Assembly (NCBI GenBank): GCA_024305405.1
Contig: JAKNDB010000067.1
Location: forward strand, 1,258,001 to 1,322,000
DNA: 64,000 nt
Direction: 5' to 3'
Origin: Dirofilaria immitis
Lineage: Eukaryota > Nematoda > Chromadorea > Rhabditida > Onchocercidae
In this document: one piece after another, positions 26,090 to 38,224 of the stretch
Position numbering within the stretch: position 1 is the stretch's first letter
Layout of the letters: each line of letters starts with the position of its first letter
Position numbers and translations under genes: made by a program
Notes under the pieces: model-generated
Database searches by the model: none
What the model saw: the letters and a program-made list of their open reading frames with translations, nothing else
What the model was told of the DNA's origin: nothing

Positions 26090-27960
26090 AATGTTGTTTA
26101 AAGTATTGTAACCAATCAAAGCTTGATCTATCATCATTGAGATCATACAATGTTGCTTAAAGCATTGTAAACTATCATTATAAAAGAGAAGTTGTTGGTT
26201 GAAAGATCACAACATTCATCATGCATGTTCATATATATGACTCTCGATTATTGCTAGTGTTCGTACAGAATCGAATCGAAGAAATAAGAAAGGCGAAATT
26301 TTCATTTTGTTATATTCCAAGTTAACGCAACCCAATCGATATGGCAACAAAAGGACTTTCACCAAATAGATTCAGAAAATTATGAGACATGATGGAAAGG
26401 ACTAGCATAGTTAAAGAAAAAGGAATCTAATTGGTCACAATGGGAATTCAACTTCAAAGAAATCTATGCAAATGAAAACGAAAAAAGAGGAGGGAAAATC
26501 TGCTAAGGTATCCTATCCAAGAAATAAGACTTATCATCGATGCATATCGTTTTAGTAAATAGTTAGAATTACTAACAACGACTGCATGAATCCTTAAATT
26601 TATTAAATAACAAAGGGAAAAATATTGTGAATACAATCAATATCGATTAAGAATTACAAGTGATGACTACAAATTTGGCAGAATGGAGATTAAGTTAGAC
26701 GAGCATAGTCAGAAGAATTAACATAAAAAAAAAAATATTGGCAAATGGAGTCTGGAAAGTTTATGGAGATCAAAAGACCGACTAAAAAATTCGGAATTAG
26801 AAGATGCTAGCAAATATCCTATTTATCTTTTAAGGCATAATCCACATATCATGCTAAAATTACGCATACTGTATCTGAAATACGACGTAAGTTCTGATTG
26901 CCCAAAGGTGTAACAGAAATCAAAAGAATCATAAAGTAAATGGATGACTTATAAACGATGGACTTCGAAACCATTCGAATTATCGGTCATCTCTCATTCT
27001 CGAGAATCTAGAATCAAATGTTCAAAAATTTTTGCTCAAATTGGATTGGATTATTCTTTTAATCAGAAGCGATAGTGAGATAACAAAAGATGGATAAGCA
27101 TTATTCATATGTTTCACGATAAGAATAGTGCATTTGGAATTGATGAAATGTCTGTTTGAAATTTTTTACATGTTATAAGAAGATTCGTTGCTTAACGTAA
27201 CTATCCAGAATTATTACTAAGCGATAATGCTAATCACTATCAAATGATTTTCAAAGCCATCATGAAAGAAAGCACTTAAGTAAGCAACTTCTACTAGTTC
27301 TAGATATATTCTTCCTTAAAATGAATGACCTGAAACAATTCCATGATCTTCTTAGAATAGAAAAATCTATGAACGATTAGTAGGATTAACAAAAAGGTAA
27401 TGAGAAAAGCTATTAGAAGAAGGTTATTATAGGAAAAAGAATTCATGATAAATTTCATAGTGGGAATTGAAGATATCACTAACACTCGACACTAATTTGC
27501 GTAAATTTTGTTAAGTACATTATCATCCGTCCCAAATTAACATTATCTCTTCTAATGTTGATCTTTAAAGACAAAGATGAATTTATTTAAGCACAGAAAA
27601 AAATAAAAATTTATTAGACTGATATTCTTAGAAGTTTGAACTTTTTCTGAGAAATATGGAAAAATGAATATCTTAACTAATTTTAGAGTACGAATACAAA
27701 ACAAACATTTTTCTCCTAGAATAGTAAAAACAAGAATCCCAGAAGAAGGTGAAATAATCTTAGTCTATGAATCAGATATTCATCATGATATATGGAAATT
27801 AGCTAAATTAAAAGAAACTATACATCCTTTATAGTGATCGTGAAATAAGGAATGTTTTGATAGAAATGCCAAATGGAAACATCCTTAATAGACTGAGATA
27901 TGCTTTATATTCTCAAGAAATACGAAGAAAATTTAATGATTCAATCGATAAATTCAAAAG
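26090..27960 (+). mobile_element. Decayed BEL/Pao-type LTR retrotransposon
   Basis: Fragments in BEL/Pao order survive on the + strand in shifting frames. About 26840-26935 resembles the zinc-binding start of the integrase (EIRRKF, then LPKGVTEIKRIIK). About 27040-27250 resembles the integrase core (IGLDYSFN, DMSV-like, NYPELLLSDNA). About 27725-27900 resembles the C-terminal region found after integrase in this superfamily (IWKLAKLKETIHP, then PNGNILNR-like). Upstream, near 26090-26260, two short direct repeats (TGTTGYTTAAAGYATTGTAA) and a TATAAAAG box could be LTR remains. Reverse transcriptase and protease are missing between about 26340 and 26820. Many stops and frameshifts show that it is dead. 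LTR ends and target-site duplication could not be fixed. Confidence 0.72.
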
Positions 27961-30642
27961 AAAATAAAAACATGAAAGACCTATTGTAATAAGAATGAGA
28001 AATGTTGTATGACAACGAATGTAAATAGAAACAATGGGTAAGTCAAATTTAAGAATGAAAAATAATCGAAACTATTAGAAAAGATTTGAGTAATATATCT
28101 ATCAGTTTTGCCTTGTTACATATAATTGAATATTCGAAAGAGTATGTAAGTTAGATTTGATGATTTTTTGTTTACAAGAAAAATCTAAAAGAATATTTAT
28201 CGATTAATTTTTGCAACGATCTTAAATATAAATTGGTCCAATTTAAGCGTTCGTTGAAAAATATTTTTCCTGATATTTCAAAATTAATTAATTGTTTTAT
28301 GATTATGAAAAGTAACGAATAAATTTATATAAAAATATATTCAATTAATACAGCAACAAATTTGTCGAATATTATGACAGCTCAGTGTTATTCCTTTATC
28401 GGCGTGAAGTAAGCGAATCAATCCATGTTGTAAATACTAAAAGAAGAAGATATCAGATATTTTTATCATTTCCTTTGTATGAATTTGCATTTTTTTTCCT
28501 TTCTCGACACTTCCAAATAAGGTTATCTTTTAGAAAAAACTTCAAGGATATTCTATTGTAAAAAGAATATGTGAGCAATAAAATCTTTTAAAAGTGGTAT
28601 TGGTTGCTTTTATTTTTCAGGTAGCTTTATAATTCACTATGAGGATTCTAACGATCGCATGCGGAAAATGAAGATCATTCATATCACCATAAATACATCG
28701 TTTGAGTGATTCGCGGATCGACGATGCGCAGAATAATGAAGAAAAAGAGCAAAAAAACAACGAATTGAAGATGTGGCAAATTCAGCAATGATAACGACAA
28801 TGATGATGTTGCAGAAAGATTTGCTGATACTGAACTATCGAACAAAGAAAATGTAAGAATGCAAATTTATGCAAAAGAAGAAAAGTAGAAGAAAATCGCG
28901 ATTCAACTGGAAATAGGATTGCATTAAAGTTCAATTCATCAATCGAATATATTGTCAAATTTACATGATATTATAATTTCTTAAATTATTGAAAAAAATA
29001 AAGGATTTAAAAATTTCATGGTTCTGTTTCTTCCACTCTCGATTGCTACAAAAAGCAAGCTTCTTTTGTAAAAGGTCAATTGTGCGAAGGATGTGTTGAA
29101 AAAAGCGGTTTAAATAATTTTAGCATTAATCAAAATTTTCATTTCACAGATTATAAAAATTTTTTGTTTTGAATATAACAATCTGTTTTTTCCTTTTCTT
29201 CTTTTAATATTTTATACAACATGTGATGCTTTTAGCTCATTGAGAAAATGTTTATTTCAATTTTATTGGTATATTTAGCTACTAATTCTTCTAAGTGCTT
29301 CTTTTTTTCTTTTTTTTTTCAAATTAATCAGTGGAATATTCAGCGTATATTAATATAATCAATTATTACAAAATTTGCATCATTTTTAGTAGCAAATTTA
29401 TTAGTCATAGATGTTGCTTTTTTCCATGTGAAATTTTAAATATCAATATTTTCAAACATTTTCATCTTTTCATCCATCTCTAAAAATAATTTTAAATTTA
29501 GTTAAAAATTTGCAAATCCCATCAAAAGCATTGATAAAATCATTTCAACATATATAAATATATATAAAGCAACAAAAGATTAATACGATTTTTCGTCTCT
29601 CCGTTAATATGGCCTTATTTAGAAGGTAAGAAAAAATTAGGATGAAATGAAATTATAGAAAAAAAAAAAAAATGCATAACTGCTTTGCATAAATTATTTC
29701 AAACAATACAGTAACCGCAATTTAAATAAATTCTTTTTGATATAAAGGTTGGTTTAAACAATGATGTTAGGCATTAACTGAATAATCCCTTCATTATTAC
29801 ACCTAGATTGCTATTTCTATCATACACTCCTGCCTAAACGAGTATTTATATCTACAGTTATTTGGCAAATTCATACAATTGAAGCTGACAGAAATGACCA
29901 AATTATTCTTACTATTAAATTCTCTGCTACAAATTTTAAATTTTAATTTATAACTTTCATTTTATTTACTTTATTAGAGAATATTTCGCTATAAACATGT
30001 TAAATATGCGTGTATTGAAAATAAAATTATTTTCCTATGATTTTATAAAGACATTTTGTTCTTTTCCTTGCTACGATATTATTTTTCTTTAGTTATACAT
30101 GTTATACAATTTTTGCTTTAGGATATCTGAGCTGATCTTCATTAAAAAATAACTTATTTATGATTATAATATAAGTGAGGAGGATGTCGTATTTTGCTAA
30201 TAATGATTGTAAGATTTTGATTTTTTTAATACTAATTTATCTAGAAAAACATTTGTTAGAAAAAATTTCTTCTCGCGATCGAATCTTTTGTAAGATGCAC
30301 AATCAGATAATATTATTTCTTTGATGTAATTGTAACGAATACTGTTAAATTTGAATATTTTTTAGAAATTGCAAGAATGTTTATCAACATGCATTTCATT
30401 TGTTCTTTTATCTTCGTCTTTCAATAATCAACATTCAAACAGTAAGCTAATTAAAAAGAATATATTATATTTAACACTAGATTATTTTCATGGTATCAAT
30501 GTATTATATTTAACACTGGATTATTTTCAAGGTATCAAAATTCTAAGGAATATGTAATGGATAATATAATATAATTTAAAGAAGCACAACTACATCTGAC
30601 AAAGCCGGCCGATTTATTGAAATTAAGTAAAAACAAACAGAA
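27961..30642. other. AT-rich spacer
   Basis: No gene recognised. Contains a 39-bp tandem duplication at 30463-30540 (unit begins TATTATATTTAACACTAGAT) that reads as a repeated peptide in one short open frame, which I regard as fortuitous. Confidence 0.5.
30463..30540. repeat. 39-bp tandem duplication
   Basis: Two copies, 30463-30501 and 30502-30540, differing at about three positions (TAG/TGG and CATGG/CAAGG). It lies about 100 bp upstream of the + strand zinc-finger pseudogene. Confidence 0.8.
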
Positions 30643-31299
30643 TCGTTGGACTTATCAATGATGAAAGTGAATGAAGAACAAACAGAAGTGTTAGATTTAT
30701 CAGTTCCAAAAGTGAATATAAAAGAAGAAACGGATCAGTGTAACATATCAATTCAAAAAGCAGAGAATGAGCCAACGAAATTAAATAAAATAATGAATGA
30801 TGAACAGAGAGAATCATTGAATTTACCGATTCAAGAAACGGATGAAGAAGGAAAAATGAAAATGAAAAAAATTGAATGTCCTGTATGCGGCAAAAACTGG
30901 CAGAAATTTGAAAAACATATGCAATTTCACAGCGATAAAAAACCTTACAACTCTTTGGAATGTCAAAGAAATTTTACTCGTAAAGAGCCTCTAATAATGC
31001 ATATGTGAATTCATAGCGGTGAGAAGTTTGCAGTTGTTCGGAATGTCGGAGAAATTTTAGATCAAAAAGAATTTAGAAAGGCATACGCGAACTCATACCG
31101 GTGAGAAACTTTACAGTTGTCAGGAATGTCAAAAAATTTTACTCATAAATGATCTTTAAGAACACATATGCGAGTTTGTAGCATCGAGAAGCCTTACAGT
31201 TGTTTAGAATGTCAAAGAAATTTCTCACAATTATCGAATTTGAAAATCCTAAGCCTAAGCAAAGATGCACATTTTGAAAAAAATATTGTATTAATTTAG
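30643..31299 (+). pseudogene. C2H2 zinc-finger protein, broken copy A
   Basis: An ACAAACAG acceptor precedes an open frame starting at about 30646. The N-terminal part is acidic, with two LDLS motifs (similar to P-x-DLS co-repressor sites) and a KEETDQ patch. Next comes MNDEQRESLNLPIQETDEEG, then a finger C-x2-C...H-x3-H (CPVCGKNW...HMQFH). The second finger has lost its first Cys (NSLECQRNF) and ends at TGA 31006-31008, in the position of the HMRIH Arg, consistent with CGA to TGA. Beyond it at least three more fingers follow (CSECRRNF, CQECQK, CLECQRNF) in frames that need -1 steps near 31029, 31072 and 31138, with another TGA near 31149. The frame closes at TAG about 31297. It is the inverted paralogue of the - copy at 32731. 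Confidence 0.75.
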
Positions 31300-31919
31300 G
31301 ATAATACAAGTACTTTTAAATTCAGCCGAAATTAATTCTTCGATTTTGAAAATTTTCGTGGATCGATTCAATAATTTTGAAGATAGCAATTAATTTAATA
31401 TGCAATAACTTGCTGTCTTATTTCATGGAGCATCATATTCACGTGATGCCCAAAGCTAAACCTCTGGGCATTTTTCTCTCTCAAACAATTTTTTTAAATA
31501 TTGTGGAATAATCTGATTTAATAAAGCAAAGCTAACTTGCATATTCTAAATGCTATATGTGCTTGCAAATTGTGCAAAGCTTCAGTAGATGAGCATAGGT
31601 GCAATGCAAAGATTATGAGTAAATCAGTAGGTGATATGAGAAAATGAAATTTCATTAAATAAAAAAATAATATCAGATAACAAATGAATAATTTATAGAG
31701 TAAGCAACAACAATAATATTAGAAAAATTATTACAAATAAAGTTAGAACAAAAACAAAGTATAAAAAATTGACTAAATAATAAGACATGGATAATCAACA
31801 ATTTTGGTAACAGTAATGTATATTTTAATTTCAAATCTTTTAAATGTTTATTTCTTTAGTATTGAAATCTTTTATGTAAAAACTTAAATTTTTGTTTGAT
31901 TTAAAACTACCATCGCAAA
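31300..31919. other. Spacer between tail-to-tail zinc-finger copies
   Basis: AT-rich. Separates the 3' ends of the two inverted zinc-finger paralogues. No gene seen. Confidence 0.55.
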
Positions 31920-32731
31920 AAGAATGATTGAAGAGTATCCTCTTTGTAATGAGTTATTTATTATATACTCTTTCAAACTTCAACATTCTGAACAAGGTAT
32001 AGTTTCTCATCGGCATGATTCAGCCTATGGGATTTCAAGCGCGAGAATTGGGCGCAACTTTTTCCACATTCTGACCAATTTTAGGGCGATGAACTCGCAT
32101 ATGTTTTACTAATGTTCTTTTTGAGTAAAATTTCTCTTACATTGAGGACAATTGTAGGGCATCTTACCGGTATGAATTCGTATGTGCCTTTTTAAATCAA
32201 ATTTTGAATAAAATGTTTCGCATATTCCAAACAATTGTGAGGCTTCACACCGCTATGAATTTGCATATGCTTTTTCACAATCGATAAACGCGAGAAACTT
32301 TTCCCACATATCGAAGAATTGTATGGTCTCAAATTGTTGTGAGTTCGCATATGGACATTCAAATTCGATGATTGCGAGAAACCTTTTTTACATACCAAAC
32401 AATTGTAGGGCTCACCGGTGTGAATTAGCATATGCCTTTTCAAATCTAATTTTCGAGTAAAATGTTTTGCACATTTCAAACAATTGTAGGGCTTTACATC
32501 GTCATGAATTTGCAGATGGAATTTCAAGGGCGAGGATCTCGAGAGACTTTTCCTGCAATTCAAACAACTGTATGACCCTTCACCGCTATGAATTCGCATA
32601 TGCTTTTTCAAACTACCTGCCATTTTTTTTCCGCATACATTACATTTATATTTTTTCCATTTTTTCTTTTTTCCTTCTTCATCGACTTCTTGAATCTGTA
32701 AATACGATGATTCTATCTGTTCATCATTCAT
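31920..32731 (-). pseudogene. C2H2 zinc-finger protein, broken copy B
   Basis: The longest frame (32731-32192) starts MNDEQIESSYLQIQEVDEEG, matching the middle of copy A. It holds four good C2H2 fingers (CNVCGKKM, CLNCRKSL, CLKCAKHF, CLVCKKGF, each with H-x3-H). The fifth has its first Cys changed to Ser (SSICGKSF) and the sixth its second Cys changed to Tyr (CLEYAKHF). It then stops, but finger sequence continues in other frames after -1 steps near 32203, 32111 and 32069: KFDLKRHIRIHTG, CPQCKRNFTQKEH, LVKHMRVH and SECGKSCAQFSRLKSH. Linkers are of the TGEKPY type but worn (SGVKPHN, DDVKPYN). This would be a DNA-binding repressor-like protein. Lost zinc ligands argue for real decay and not only sequence error. 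No N-terminal LDLS exon was located. Confidence 0.75.
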
Positions 32732-33305
32732 TACTTTTGTTTAATTTGCAGTAAAAATTAGTTATGGTGGTAAAATTTGCATCATAAAACTTTTCACTAA
32801 TTTCAAAACAAAATTAATTTTTATATGTTATGAAAATTTAATTTACTGTTGATAAAATCAATTCAAATTAATTTGAAAATGTTTTTCGTTAAATATAAGT
32901 GAAAATGAAGTGATTATTATTGAATGTAAGCGAAGTCAAGAGAAAAAAAAAAAAAAAAAAGCAGAAGAGGAATTGCGGTATTTCAACGATGTTTCACGAA
33001 ATAAATTATAAAAATATTAATTAAGAACAAGCAAGTAATACAATGAAATTTACATGCTTTATTTAATTTTGATACATGTAATGGAAAATACAATATAATG
33101 AAAAAATTTACATATTTGTAAGTTTAGAAAATTAATCTGTAAATGAAATTTTTAGAAGCTTATAAAAGTAAGCGAAATTTCATTGATAATCGATTATTTC
33201 CTATTTTAATTCATTTACTGACTCGGTGCATGCTTATCTAACATATTTAATTAGGAAAATAATTTTGTGAAGAAAAAAAAGAAAGTGTAAAATTTATTAT
33301 TAACA
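32732..33305. other. Spacer upstream of zinc-finger copy B
   Basis: AT-rich, with an 18-A run near 32943. No gene recognised. Confidence 0.5.
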
Positions 33306-36300
33306 ATGTTATGGTGGTGGAGATCTTCGACAAAGGAAATAATATCAAAACATTATGCACAAGTTCATGCTTATTTTATTTATTTATTTTTAACATATCA
33401 ATTTTAAATATGACGAATTCGATAATTCATTTTTTGTTTTTTAATAAAATTATTGAATTATTGATTATTATTCTATATTGCATATAAATTATAACTTTAA
33501 AGGTTTTCAAAGAATGTTCAAAGCGTGATGCATTTGTTCTTGATCCTGTTAAAATGACTGTATCACCAGATGGAAAATATGTCTTCATAATTGGTAGTCG
33601 AAAAGTTAGTTGATGCAAAAAAAAAAATGAAAAATGAAATAAATATTTTAAAAAAAAAAGAGAAATAAATGATGTATTCCTTTTTCTTTTTTTTTCTATT
33701 ATTATATATAGAAAATTTAATTTTTAAAACTATTAAAGCAAATATTAAAAATTAAAAGTAATGATAATTTTTATGATAGACTGATTAAAATAATTAGTGA
33801 TTAAATTTGTAAAATTTTGAAAAAAATATGGAAAATTTAATAACTGCATAGCTTTTAATTCATGGTCATTCTATTATTTTAATCATTAATCACTGATTTC
33901 TCGCATTGTGTCATTTATTATTATTGTCATTATTGTTGTTTATGTTATTATTATCACTGTTATTGCTGTTGTTATTATCATTATTATTACTGTTATTTAT
34001 TATTGATATCATGGTTTTTGTTATTATTATCAAATTTATTTGAAAGACTCTAATTTTTGTACAATTTTATATCAATTGATAGCATCAGTTTATATTAATA
34101 AGCAGAATTTTATTTTTTTAAATAATAATAAATAGTAAACTTAATTTTATAAAAATTAACTTTTGCTTAAACAAAAGTAGATAATGGTAACATCGGAGCA
34201 CAATCCAATGGAATGGACAACATCTTTCAAAATGGATGTGTTTAATTTAAATTTGGAAGGGCGTCAAACTTTACTTCTTAATGATTTATTCGATTTTGGT
34301 GATTATTTTATACATGTTTATGCGCTTAATAGCAATACACTTGTTATATTGGATTACAATCATCGTCAAACAACTTTACGACAACGAATTATTAAAGTTA
34401 GCCGATATCACTAGCATTATGAAAAATATTTCATTCGTTTTCTTTTTTCTTACACTATTCATAATAAATCAATCAATATTGCTATCTTTTAATATGGACT
34501 AATTTTTTTTAACATAAATGCAAACTATTAAAATTATTCATTATTAGCATTATACAAAATTTTCTGCAATATTTTATGCAAAATTTTTCTTTTCATAAAT
34601 ACAAAAAAAGAAGCAAATAACAATGGTAATAATAATGGTAATAATAATAAGATAACAATAGTAATGATAGTAACAATAATAATGATAATAATAATAACAA
34701 CAATAGTAATGCTTGTAAAAATGGTAATAAATCATAATAATGAAAATCAGATCGCTCAAAACATAGCAATTTCACCATTTCATCGATGCTATCATTATGG
34801 TACCTCTCAAACATCATTTATTAAAGCAGCAGTTGGTGATCGATTATGTGCTATTGTTAGTAGACAACGATTTGGTATGAAATATTCTTAAATTTTTATT
34901 CAAAAATAAAATATCAAAAATATGATATAAATTAATGCTAATTAAATAAAATTTTTCAGTCAGAAATACAAATCTGAATGAATATTAAAAATTATGAGGA
35001 AGTAAGAAATTTTTAATTATGAAATTATATTAGAACAAATAATATATAAGTAATCAATAGTTCATATCTTATAATATGTTAATTTTTTTCGAATTAATTA
35101 ATATTTAAATGCAATCTTCTCAAATATTATATATCTTTTGAAATATTATTTTATAATCAAAAAAAAAAAAAAATAAATTTAATTTAAAAGCTAATCAAAT
35201 TTAGTGCTAAATTATCAATGTTATTAAGTGTAATTTTTTTTAATATTCATTCAGATTCGATCCAATCAATGTTTCCCATATATATGTTAATTAATGTGAA
35301 TTAATAATAATCAATTGATAATTTGTAGAAGGACAATTTGTTGCATTAATTGTTCCAAAAGATCCGATTGAATCGGAGGAATTCAATAAGCCAATCAATG
35401 TTTCCATACATGTTAATAATGTAGGTCAAAAATTTCTCCTAATAACTAATTAACTTCTTCTAATAATATTTCAAACATATTTACAAATATTCATATATAC
35501 TTAATAATCGAATCGAATATATCATCCTTTTAGTTAATTAATTAATTATTAGCACATTTTTTTGAGTTAAAAAATCGTTTTTTGATTTTGTCATTAAAAA
35601 AAAAAAAAATTTGTCCAAAATTTTGCGCTAATTTTAATAAATTTTTATGGAATTTTACTCATTTACCACAAAATAATCATAATTTTTAGTTTGTTTACTA
35701 TAATAAACTTTGTTTATTTGTTTTTTTTTTTTTTTAAATAATTTTTAGATGAATGCTGAACTTCATGCAACATTATCATTGAATCTTTGCCATTATATAG
35801 CACCATTCTTTTCACATAATGATCATTATTTATGTTTTTTGACGATTGATAGTTTAACGTTAAATATTGAACCAACAAATGTCAGCTGTTTAGATTTATG
35901 GTATATTTTTTTATTGCAAAATTTTTGATATTCATTATTACGTGTAGGCATAATTAATTAAAAGGATTATTTATTACTAAGATGATTTGATAAGTTTAAA
36001 ATTTTATCAAAAGTTGCTATTACAATAATCATAAAAAAAAATTCGGTTCTTTTTTTTTCCGGAAGGAATTGAAGAGGAAATTACAAACTTTGATAATTGA
36101 TCGGGAAAAAAAAGGCAAGAAAAAAGTGATAGAAATTAATCCAATTTTTATTTTGCTTACTGTAGCAGTTGTAAATGGTTTTCGCGCAATGCAACAGTTG
36201 ATGAAATTAGTGGTTTCCCACGGGATGAATATCAACAAACACCAATTTTGGTGGATTGTTTCATTTGTCAAAATGGCAATCATCAGATATGCAAAAAAAA

Positions 36301-37422
36301 TCTTTAATTAATAGAATATGAGAGTGAAACAAATCCAACTGATAATTATTATAAAAATCTTTGACAATAATAATTATTATAAAGAATTCTTAAAATAATA
36401 ATAATTGTAAGAATTCTCGAATTGATAATTGTTGCGAGAATCCTCGAAATAACAATCAAATTATTATCAGAATCCTCGAAATAATAATTATTTCTATGAA
36501 TTCTCGATGTTATAATCATATGTAAAAATCCATGAAATTATTATAATTGTTGGAAAAAATTCTCGAAATAATAATTATTACAGGTAGGAATTTTTTAGGT
36601 TGGTTTAGTTGCACGTTATCGTACACCACCAAATCATTGGCGTTGGAAGATTTCTTCGGTACTTCAATGGATGCAAATGCGTTTCGTACGATTGTTTTTT
36701 TATGCATGGATATGCAAGTGGAAAATTTTGGGAAGATAATTCTATATTTTACAACATTTCTTAGCTATTTAAGAGATCGCTTAGTGTTACGACCGTATGC
36801 CAGGTAAATAATATATTACAAAATACTTTCTTATCAATCAATCATTTGAGAATAATATTATAGCCATTGCAAAATATGAACAATTTTCTTGAAGAAACTT
36901 TCATACATCAACTCTTTCAGATTGGGAATCCTGAATTTAAGATCCTGGAAATGGATCGATTATTCCTATATGTTGAAAGATATTCATTATGTTGATCAAC
37001 TAACAGATTTAGCATCAGAAAGTGGACAAATTATTTCTTTCATTTCGCAGGTAAATAATTTCTCGACAGAAATCTATAGCAAATATATGAAACTGCAATA
37101 ATTTATAATTCAATCAATCAATATTATCATTCGTTATCATAGCTGTCAGAAAATTGTAAAAGAAAAAATACACAACAATTTACGAATATCTCGGAATCAT
37201 CAATTAGTTAGCAATGACTCATTTAAATAAATAATAAAATTTGGAAGATAATTTTTACAGACATGGAACGAGAATGAATGCGAACAAAGTATACGTGTTG
37301 GAAAATCTCCTGTATCTATGATGTCATTGTTTGCAATCGCTGATTTTGAGCTTCGACGTCAAGGAAGTGCTGAACTATGCAATTTTCGTCATCAATTCTT
37401 GAAGCATGCTAAAATAATCTGA
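33306..37422 (+). CDS. Uncharacterised multi-exon protein, possible beta-propeller start
   Basis: Exons that splice in phase: 33306-33362 (possible first exon, MLWWWRSSTKE), 33503-33604, 34181-34396, 34751-34874, 35329-35420, 35749-35900 and 36166 to about 36290. They give DPVKMTVSPDGKYVFIIGS, MDVFNLNLEGRQTLLLNDLF, FHRCYHYGTSQTSFIKAAVG, GQFVALIVPKDP, then a Cys-rich stretch WFSRNATVDEISGF...ILVDCFICQNGNHQIC. The SPDGKYV motif recalls WD/beta-propeller blades, but no family is certain. The 3' part (36599-36803, 36921-37050, 37261-37422) is coding-like but mixed in frame: 36599-36803 starts in one frame (VGLVARYRTPPNHWRWK) and ends in another (HGYASGKFWEDN). The last exon ends FRHQFLKHAKII then TGA. 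The first exon and the 36.3-36.8 kb frames are uncertain. Confidence 0.55.
33914..34006. repeat. TTATTATTG-type simple repeat (intron)
   Basis: Degenerate trinucleotide-like TTA/TTG tract in the intron before exon 34181-34396. Its reverse complement type occurs in the next intron. Confidence 0.7.
34616..34712. repeat. AATAATAAC-type simple repeat (intron)
   Basis: Degenerate ATA/AAC/ATG tract in the intron after exon 34181-34396, roughly complementary to the tract at 33914-34006. Confidence 0.7.
36330..36590. repeat. Imperfect intronic tandem repeat with GAATTCTCGAAATAATAATT core
   Basis: About six diverged units of roughly 40-45 bp, each with a GAATTCTCGA/GAATCCTCGA word followed by an AATAATAATTATT stretch, filling the intron before the exon at 36599. 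The splice acceptor (ATTACAG at 36582 or TTTTTTAG at 36598) lies in or just after the last unit. Confidence 0.7.
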
Positions 37423-38224
37423 TTCATTTGATTTTCCTCTAAAAGATAGTGAGATACTGATTGACTTAAATTAACGATGAATGTAAAAAAAAAAAAAAAT
37501 CAAATTTTCGCAAATAACAATTAAGCTATACTAATCACTGATTCTAATTTCAGAAGTTAACGTACTTGAATAACAATTATTGCATTTTTCTTATTTTTAC
37601 TGTTCATGTATTTAAAATATGAAGACTATTTTCATTTGTAAACATTTATAACCTTTCCAAATGTCATATCATATAATTCACTTATCATTATCTCCTTTGA
37701 TAAATCTTATTATTGTATCCAGGGAAAATCAAAATATTTTGATAGAATAAAGATATGATGAAAATTGAAGATCTTTGTAACACAAAAATATATATATAAA
37801 TAGTATAATCAATATGTCTCCTTCTACGCTATGTTTACAATATTATAAATTATACTATATTGACAATAGTAGAAAACAAAATTCCTTTTAGTGAAATTGA
37901 TAAACTATAAATTAACTCTCTTCACGTCACAGATTAACATATTATAAATTATGCATTGCTATGCGATATGAAATAAATTTCCAATATATAAAAAGGATCA
38001 ATCAGAAGCAGTAATCAAAAAACCGAATGATCACAATGATCAGTCAATTCATCACTCAGCGAAATTTCTCAAGAAAGATTGGGAAACAATTCTTCAGTTT
38101 GAAGAATTGATTCAATAATATGCTGCAATTTACGAATTCAAATTCCAAAATTTTCTCAAACACTTATATTTCACAATTAAATGTAAAGGTTAATCTTAAT
38201 TTATTTTCAATAAATTAATAATAA
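37423..38224. other. Spacer upstream of the small membrane protein gene
   Basis: AT-rich with a 13-A run near 37487. No gene. The ATG of the next gene follows at 38225. Confidence 0.5.
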
